Source: a virus. From it: DNA of 31,779 nucleotides. Under the pieces are notes generated by a model, which saw nothing but the letters and a program-made list of their open reading frames with translations, did not search any database and had not been told where the DNA came from. The stretch's first letter is position 1, and every line of letters begins with the position of its first letter. The translations under genes and the position numbers were made by a program. Positions 26,903-31,779 of the stretch are shown here, piece after piece. The stretch lies in IMG/VR virus record IMGVR_UViG_3300050821_008324, positions 1 to 31,779 of that record. One strand, 5' to 3'.

Positions 26903-27895
26903 ATGCCTGATACCTCACAGAACGTACAAGGTACGTTACACGTTGACCGGTATTTGACGAATTACTCGGTCAACTACGTGCAGGATCGCCGGGTGTTTAT
27001 CGCCCAGCGTGCTGCATCCGTCATCCCTGTTCTGAAGCAGACTGACGAATACGTGATCTACGATCGCGGTTATTTCTGGCGTGACGAAGCCGCTCCTCGC
27101 GGCCTCGGTGGTCGGCCCCAACAGGTCGGCTATGCGATCACCAACGGCAACTACAGCGCAATCGAATATGCGCTGGAGCACATCGTTGATGACCGTCAGC
27201 GCGCGAATGCCGACGATCCGATCCGGCTGGACGAAAACGCGACTACCCTGCTCACGCAGAAGCACATGATCAAGCAGGATCGTGTGTGGGCCTCCAACTT
27301 CTTCACGACCGGCAAGTGGTCCACGGAGTTGACTGGTGTTGCGTCCTCTCCGTCCACGAACCAGTTCTTGCAGTTCAACGATGCCCACTCGGATCCGATT
27401 GGTGTCGTCGATGCTGCCAAGGACGCGATGCAACAGAAGACCGGCTTCATGCCGAACATTCTGGTGCTCGGCACCGCGGTCAAGCGCACCCTGCGCTCGC
27501 ACCCGGATATCGCAGACCGCATCAAGTACACCCAGACCGGCATTGCCGACGAGGATGTGCTTGGCAAGCTGTTCGAAATCCCGACTGTCCTCACTGCTCG
27601 CGCTGTTTACAACGCGGCAGCGGAAGGTCAGACCAATGATTTCGAATACATCTCCGACGCCAAGGCAATGTGGCTCGGCTACATCGAACCGAATCCCGGT
27701 CTCGATAGCCCGACCGCGATTGCGAACTTCGCGTGGACCGGCCTTATTCCGGGCGTCACCAACACCATCGGTGGCGTGATCGAGCGTGGTCGCGACGATC
27801 GGGCGCACAGCGATTACTTCCAGGGCCGTATGGCTTGGGATCTTCGCATCGTTGCATCCGACCTCGGCGTGTTCTTCGGTCAGACTGTCGCGTAA
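26903..27895 (+). CDS. Major capsid protein
   Basis: 330 residues with AAGGA before ATG 26903. The order scaffold-cement-capsid, the size, the high C/G third-position use and the run of folded motifs (RVFIAQRAASVIPVLKQTDEY near 29-49; YALEHIVDDRQRAN; GIADEDVLGKLFEIPTVLTARAVYNAA near 213-239; a DRAHSDYF and LRIVASDLGVFFGQTVA end) mark an HK97-fold capsid protein of the phage coat family. It forms the icosahedral shell. A strong terminator follows directly. Confidence 0.88.
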   Translation: MPDTSQNVQGTLHVDRYLTNYSVNYVQDRRVFIAQRAASVIPVLKQTDEYVIYDRGYFWRDEAAPRGLGGRPQQVGYAITNGNYSAIEYALEHIVDDRQRANADDPIRLDENATTLLTQKHMIKQDRVWASNFFTTGKWSTELTGVASSPSTNQFLQFNDAHSDPIGVVDAAKDAMQQKTGFMPNILVLGTAVKRTLRSHPDIADRIKYTQTGIADEDVLGKLFEIPTVLTARAVYNAAAEGQTNDFEYISDAKAMWLGYIEPNPGLDSPTAIANFAWTGLIPGVTNTIGGVIERGRDDRAHSDYFQGRMAWDLRIVASDLGVFFGQTVA

Positions 27896-27903
27896 TATTA
27901 GCC

Positions 27904-27948
27904 GCCCGTCGGACTTGGCCAGAGATGGTCCCCGACGGGCTATTTTAT
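27904..27948 (+). terminator. Strong intrinsic terminator after major capsid gene
   Basis: GCCCGTCGG (27904-27912) pairs perfectly with CCGACGGGC (27932-27940); inside, GGCC and GGTC add a further short stem; TATTTTATT follows. GC-rich stem and T-rich tail directly after the capsid stop make a textbook Rho-independent terminator. Confidence 0.85.
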
Positions 27949-27962
27949 TGAAAGGAAAACCC

Positions 27963-28268
27963 ATGGCAAGAATTGGGAACCTGAGAGAGGCGTTCGATGC
28001 TGACTGTGATTTTACGGTCGTCAAACCATTGACATATGGTGGCACTGTATTCGGCCCGGGTCAGCCATTCGACAAGAGCTTGGTCAATTTGCGTCGGTTG
28101 CGTCAGCTTTATGAGGGACGCTACCTGGCGCAGGTTGAAGGATCAGCTTCATTTGCGGAGCCGAAACTAAAACACATTATTGAGATCGGCAACATGGTCG
28201 AGCCTCCCAAGGCTGCCGCCAAGCCGAAGATTGAACGCGTTCGCCCGAAGAAGAAAAAGGCTGCTTGA
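27963..28268 (+). CDS. Hypothetical neck/head protein
   Basis: 101 residues from ATG 27963 with GAAAGGAAAA upstream; the longer in-frame ATG at 27786 lies inside the capsid gene and is rejected. Soluble N-terminal part with LTYGGTVFGPGQPFDK, then a Lys/Pro/Ala-rich C-terminus (PPKAAAKPKIERVRPKKKKA). First gene after the capsid terminator. No family recognised. Confidence 0.6.
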   Translation: MARIGNLREAFDADCDFTVVKPLTYGGTVFGPGQPFDKSLVNLRRLRQLYEGRYLAQVEGSASFAEPKLKHIIEIGNMVEPPKAAAKPKIERVRPKKKKAA

Positions 28269-28657
28269 TGGTCTCGTTTCTCGAGGGCCCTCTCGCTAAG
28301 ACAATTGCGAGAGGTTTCAAAGGCAAGCTGAAGGTTGGCACCATTCGTGAGAACCAACCTTCAGGTCTTGACGACTTTGGCGATGAGGTTCCGCCTGACA
28401 CGATCGTAGAGCATACGTTCACAGGCATTCGCGAGAACTTCGATGCATCCTGGATGGCGCGTGCACTTATTCCTGAAACTGATGTGAGCATTTTGATTTT
28501 GCTCCAATCAGTCAATCCTCTGTACCAGCCGAAGCAGGATGATTTGGTTTTCATTGAAAAAATGTGGCACAAGATTAGACGCATTTTGAAGATTGACCCA
28601 GCTGGCGCGTCAATCCAATTGCAGTGCTACGTCGTACAAACACCGGATACACCATGA
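28268..28657 (+). CDS. Head closure/connector candidate
   Basis: 129 residues from ATG 28268 (TTG 28265 adds one residue). Beta-rich: GTIRENQPSGLDDFGDEVPP near 25-45, HTFTGIRENFDASW, IPETDVSILILL near 70-82, and WHKIRRILKIDPAGASIQLQC. This set recurs in small phage proteins located after the capsid gene in alphaproteobacterial phages, a position of head closure or tail completion proteins. Function by position only. Confidence 0.55.
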   Translation: MVSFLEGPLAKTIARGFKGKLKVGTIRENQPSGLDDFGDEVPPDTIVEHTFTGIRENFDASWMARALIPETDVSILILLQSVNPLYQPKQDDLVFIEKMWHKIRRILKIDPAGASIQLQCYVVQTPDTP

Positions 28658-28998
28658 CAGAACCAGTAGCACAGAATTTCGTAATTGGACTGAAGCGATC
28701 ATCGCTTGAAGGGCGTTTGATTTTCGCCTGCCCTCATTGTCAGGCCCCGGGCGTATTTCACAAATCACAGCACATTCGCGAGGGCTGGCCTGGATGTTTC
28801 GATCCAACTCGTGATCAGCAACCAGTTGGTAGGATTTGCCCAAATTGCAAAAAGCCCAGGTCAAAAGATCAGGACCTCGGGGAGTTGAAAGCCTCTCTCC
28901 CTTTATGGGTGTGGAAGACAGTACTCGGCATCAAGTGGCTGATTGTCGGGGCACGGAACATTCAAGGCCACTTTCGGAGACATAAACCATGCAGTTGA
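28654..28998 (+). CDS. Small zinc-ribbon protein
   Basis: 114 residues from ATG 28654 (ATGA overlap). CPHC (26-29) and CPNC (62-65) form a classical zinc ribbon pair; a Trp-rich, weakly hydrophobic segment follows (LPLWVWKTVLGIKWLIVGA, about 82-100) and the tail is basic. Probably binds zinc and perhaps a membrane or nucleic acid. The last bases overlap the next gene. Confidence 0.6.
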   Translation: MTEPVAQNFVIGLKRSSLEGRLIFACPHCQAPGVFHKSQHIREGWPGCFDPTRDQQPVGRICPNCKKPRSKDQDLGELKASLPLWVWKTVLGIKWLIVGARNIQGHFRRHKPCS

Positions 28999-29228
28999 AA
29001 TTTACGGTGCACAATCCCCACGACACTCCGATCTCTAAAATGGCGGAAATCGGCGGGGAGCTTACTTCCGTGTCCATCAATGGATTCGAAGTTGAGTTGA
29101 AGTCCGACGACCTTAGCCATGGTGGTATGAAGCTTCGCTTCTTTGGTTCTGCTGCAACGGAAGCCCGCGCATTGTTCGTTAATGACGCACCGATCGTTGT
29201 TAGCTTGAGCTCCCCTGCTGCCGAATAA
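28989..29228 (+). CDS. Hypothetical small beta-rich protein
   Basis: 79 residues, beginning MQLKFTVHNPHDTP, predicted beta-rich with SVSINGFEVELKSDDLSHGG in the middle. Ten-base overlap with the zinc-ribbon gene. The gap after it (29229-29256) is a 10-base A run and a short leader for the next gene. No domain recognised; a small tail or neck protein is possible. Confidence 0.5.
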   Translation: MQLKFTVHNPHDTPISKMAEIGGELTSVSINGFEVELKSDDLSHGGMKLRFFGSAATEARALFVNDAPIVVSLSSPAAE

Positions 29229-29256
29229 AATAAAAAAAAAAGAGCGTAGAAACGAA

Positions 29257-30591
29257 ATGGCAAAGCCACTCCAATCTCTCAAGATGCCGCCGAAGGTGAG
29301 GACTTCTCACCCGGCGGTGAAAGAAATCAACGACTACGCAGCAGCTAGTCTTGCCGCGCAGCGTCATTACAAAGCCGCCATGATCGCGGGTAAGCGTGCC
29401 ATACGTGTTGATCCCTATTCGAAAGAAATATGGTCGAATATCGGCACATACTATTTCAATCTTCGCGAGTATGAAGAAGCCGAGGCGTGTCTGCTGCGAT
29501 CCCTGTCTATCGATCCCGATTATGCGACTGCGCTTTGCAACCTTGCTTTGGTGTATGGAGCGACACGTCAGTGGGACAAGGCCGATGACCATTTCGCAAA
29601 GGCTCAGTCTAGCGATCCCGAATATCTTGCGACCACATGGGATTGGTCATTGTCGAAACTTAGACGCGGTGACTACGCGAATGGTTTCAAGGATTACGAA
29701 GTCAGGCTCAAGTTCAGACCACAGGCGTATCCCAAGTGGCCCGCACCATATTATAACGGAGAGCCTTTAAACGGCAAATCCGTGTTCCTGATCGGTGAGC
29801 AGGGGATCGGTGACACGATCATGTTCTCCCGCTTCTTACCATGGTTACACGCGCAGGGAGTCAGGATATACCTATGCGTGTCGCAACAGGTGACCTCCCT
29901 GCTTTGGGAGTATAATGACCTGGTCCAATTCATTCCTGAAGGCATTCCCGTTCCAAAGACCGACTATTCGATGGCGATGGGCTCGTTGCCGTATTGGTAT
30001 GGGATGCTTACTCCCGATGACTTACCGCGTGATCCAGGATTTATTCGTCGCCGTGTTGTTGACTTCATGGCAAAGGAAAGCGCGGACCTACCCGTACCCC
30101 TTGCGCCAGATCCATTCAAGATTGGTATCGTGTGGACGGGTAATCCAGCAATGGATCGCAACGAAGAGCGTTCCATCCCTCTTACGCAATTAGCGCGACT
30201 TGCGGAAGATCCTCGAGCATGGCTGTATTCGTTTCAATGCGGTCCTGGTCAGCCGGATATTGAAAAATTCGGACTGAACCAGTTGGTCTGCGATTTATCT
30301 CCCGCGCTTATGTCTCGAGGACTGGTTGGCACTGCGGCGGCTCTTATGCAGATGGATTTAGTCGTAACCTGCTGCACGATGACGGCGCATCTCGCAGGTG
30401 CGCTCGGCATTCCCTGCTGGTTGCTTCTATGCTATGACTCATATTGGCCGTGGTTGCTGGATCGTGAGGACAGCCCGTGGTATCCTTCGCTTCGCCTATT
30501 TCGTCAGACGCTGCCCGACAATTGGACTTGGGTGCTCAACAACGTGGTGAAGGAACTTGACATTCATATCTCACAAAAAAGAGGAAAATAG
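29257..30591 (+). CDS. TPR-domain glycosyltransferase (GT9-like)
   Basis: 444 residues. Residues 34-150 contain about three TPR repeats (AMIAGKRAIRVDPYSKEIW; EAEACLLRSLSIDPDYATAL; DKADDHFAKAQSSDPEYLA). Residues 165-444 are a heptosyltransferase-like domain with LIGEQGIGDTIMFSRFLP (about 177-194), IGIVWTGNP (about 288-296) and AHLAGALGIPCWLL (about 381-394). TPR-transferases of this type modify proteins or glycans; TPRs can bind the acceptor. It is the second GT9-like region in the window and the only one downstream of the capsid genes. Acceptor unknown, but a tail or capsid protein is plausible. Confidence 0.85.
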   Translation: MAKPLQSLKMPPKVRTSHPAVKEINDYAAASLAAQRHYKAAMIAGKRAIRVDPYSKEIWSNIGTYYFNLREYEEAEACLLRSLSIDPDYATALCNLALVYGATRQWDKADDHFAKAQSSDPEYLATTWDWSLSKLRRGDYANGFKDYEVRLKFRPQAYPKWPAPYYNGEPLNGKSVFLIGEQGIGDTIMFSRFLPWLHAQGVRIYLCVSQQVTSLLWEYNDLVQFIPEGIPVPKTDYSMAMGSLPYWYGMLTPDDLPRDPGFIRRRVVDFMAKESADLPVPLAPDPFKIGIVWTGNPAMDRNEERSIPLTQLARLAEDPRAWLYSFQCGPGQPDIEKFGLNQLVCDLSPALMSRGLVGTAAALMQMDLVVTCCTMTAHLAGALGIPCWLLLCYDSYWPWLLDREDSPWYPSLRLFRQTLPDNWTWVLNNVVKELDIHISQKRGK

Positions 30592-30594
30592 ATC

Positions 30595-31257
30595 ATGGTC
30601 AGTCATCATGATCAGTATCAGGCGTTGTTGATTTTGGGATCAAGCCGCAAGCCAGCAAAACGTTATCATAGGCATCGAATAATACCGGGATATGCGGGTG
30701 GGAAGTACACACAAAACAACATTGCCTACTTGACACGTCTAGAGCATATCAAGGTTCATCGTCTCAGGTATAAGCTTTATTTAGATCGCAGGGATCTATT
30801 GGCGTGTAAGCTTCTTGGAGACGCATTATCAGAAGTCGAATGGTTAGCGTGCGCCCGTGAGGGTGGCAGAGTTACTGGCGCGATGTTTAAAAGAGAAAAG
30901 CGCGGCGTTTGTGGTCGTACAAAAAAGCAGATGTCAATCGATGGTAGAAATGCTGCCGCTTTTACTCCCTTAGAAGCTCGTAGACGTGGCGGAAAAGTCA
31001 CGGGCAGTTTGATGCGCAGGACTAAGAAGGGCATTTTTGGCATTCCCCCTAAGCAAGATAAAATAAATCGTGCTAAAGGCGGAAGGGTTGCGGGTACGTT
31101 GATTTCATATCACGACCGCACCAAAGGCGTCATCGGCACTGTATGGGCGACTGATGGTAAATCTAATCTTCGCCTAAAGCCAGCAGATAAAATTCCAAAA
31201 GGATTTTATTTTGGTAGGTCGACGATCAAATCTAAACCTCTAGATAGAAGGAATTAA
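30595..31257 (+). CDS. HNH homing-endonuclease-like protein with GG-repeat motifs
   Basis: 220 residues. An HNH-type block (YHRHRIIPGYAGG..NN...LT..EH...H, about 24-55, with H25/H27, N42, H51, H55) precedes a basic part with three repeats built on GGRVTG/GGKVTG/GGRVAG (starting near 90, 132 and 162), similar to NUMOD-like DNA-contact motifs of free-standing homing nucleases. It follows the transferase by three bases and ends four bases before the next gene. Its A/T-richer codons differ from the capsid genes, as expected of a mobile nuclease gene. Confidence 0.72.
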   Translation: MVSHHDQYQALLILGSSRKPAKRYHRHRIIPGYAGGKYTQNNIAYLTRLEHIKVHRLRYKLYLDRRDLLACKLLGDALSEVEWLACAREGGRVTGAMFKREKRGVCGRTKKQMSIDGRNAAAFTPLEARRRGGKVTGSLMRRTKKGIFGIPPKQDKINRAKGGRVAGTLISYHDRTKGVIGTVWATDGKSNLRLKPADKIPKGFYFGRSTIKSKPLDRRN

Positions 31258-31261
31258 TCAA

Positions 31262-31779
31262 ATGGCAAATGCCGCTACGGCGACTTATGCCGGCCGCTCG
31301 CTGATTTGGGCGTTCGTCAAAGCTGTTGGCTCTCCCACCGAGCCCAAGAATATTGGTTGGGGTGATAGTGCAGTCACGGGTTCCGCGAACTCGGACGTGG
31401 CTCTGTTCAAGCCACAGACTGAAGCACGCGTGGCAGGCACGTCGTCGCTCATCAGTACAACGCAGTTGGCTGATACCTATCAGGTGACGGGAACGATTAC
31501 GTGTTTGGTCGGTGGTAAGACCATCACGGAAGCAGGTCTGTTCGATACGACAACGGCAGCTTCGACAACGACGATCTCGACCACGTCGCAGACGAGCGGT
31601 GCGACGACGCTAACGCTTACGGCAACGGTTGGTCCAGCTTCTGGCAACTTCTACATCCAGGTGGAAAACGAAGTCCAGTTGGTTACGGGCGGTCAAGGCA
31701 CGACCCTTGCTACCGTGACGCGTGGTGCTCTCGGCTCATCTGCCGTTGCTCACGCGATTGGTGCAGTTGTCACGTCCGG
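31262..31779 (+). CDS. Tail/virion structural protein, 3' truncated by window edge
   Basis: 172 complete codons from ATG 31262 to the window edge, no stop in view. AAGGAATTAATCAA precedes the start. The protein is Thr/Ala/Gly/Ser-rich and beta-rich, with RSLIWAFVKAVG, a TYQVTGTITCLVGGKTITEAG segment (about 78-98) and Thr/Ser-rich repeats, like phage tail or fibre proteins. It begins MANAATATYAGRS, and the part after residue 20 is of a repetitive, low-charge composition. Assigned as structural by context and composition. Confidence 0.6.
   Translation, partial: MANAATATYAGRSLIWAFVKAVGSPTEPKNIGWGDSAVTGSANSDVALFKPQTEARVAGTSSLISTTQLADTYQVTGTITCLVGGKTITEAGLFDTTTAASTTTISTTSQTSGATTLTLTATVGPASGNFYIQVENEVQLVTGGQGTTLATVTRGALGSSAVAHAIGAVVTS

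Noticed and set aside
26936-28045. Long minus-strand open frame (369 residues) opposite the major capsid gene
   Set aside because: It is a mirror of the C/G-ending codons of the capsid gene, spans the terminator and has no recognisable motif or ribosome-binding site.
29226-29245. A-run as a transcription-slippage or frameshift site
   Set aside because: It lies after the stop of the 28989 gene and before the 29257 start, so no reading frame crosses it.
1-31779. CRISPR array, integrase or attachment site
   Set aside because: No regularly spaced repeats, no recombinase motifs and no tRNA-linked repeat were seen; absence in this window does not exclude them elsewhere.

Overview
This window looks like part of the late (virion) region of a tailed dsDNA bacteriophage or prophage. 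Every gene I can support is on the + strand. Packaging and head genes are clear: large terminase (687-2180), a portal with a long C-terminal extension (2971-5145), a DnaT-like head-tail connector (9048-9608), a Mu gpF/SPP1 gp7-type minor head protein (18351-19367), an XkdF-like protease domain (inside 20458-21849), an acidic scaffold candidate (25700-26455), a cement protein (26510-26857) and the major capsid protein (26903-27895). Neck and tail genes begin at 27963, and a structural gene runs off the right edge (31262-31779). No integrase, replication gene, endolysin, tRNA or CRISPR was seen. Several small gene families (8114-8583, 8702-8875, 9612-10070) resemble those of alphaproteobacterial, Hyphomicrobiales-type phages and prophages, so such a host is a reasonable inference, not a demonstration.

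Layout. 1-2970: two Cys-rich mini-proteins, a hairpin-rich gap, terminase, two tiny membrane proteins and a secreted protein. 2971-9608: portal, then some twenty very small genes joined by 4-base start/stop overlaps, with a methyltransferase among them, ending in the connector. 9612-13606: a secreted Cys-rich protein and three tandem concanavalin/LamG-like paralogues. 13606-18361: a glycan-modification block, with a three-domain glycosyltransferase-glycosyltransferase-methyltransferase, an MptE-like protein and a TylF-like O-methyltransferase. 18351-25618: minor head protein, an HTH plus ribbon-helix-helix regulator, a 2H-phosphodiesterase/XkdF fusion, another glycosyltransferase, a papain-like peptidase candidate and several Ala/Lys-rich helical proteins. 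25700-31779: scaffold, cement, capsid, neck genes, a TPR-glycosyltransferase, an HNH endonuclease-like protein and a partial tail-type gene.

How it may work together. Most genes appear to be expressed from few transcripts with tight translational coupling. The rare gaps hold hairpins, often two in a row, and clear terminator-like hairpins bracket the scaffold-cement-capsid block. Three themes go beyond virion building. First, an Acb1-like 2H phosphodiesterase domain (anti-CBASS type) is fused to a capsid-protease-like domain. Second, six sugar-transfer or methyl-transfer genes plus an MptE-like gene are interleaved with lectin-like virion genes, which suggests a phage-specified glycan. Third, a near-identical 14-residue N-terminal module heads two small helical proteins in the head cluster, and the portal tail shares a motif with both.
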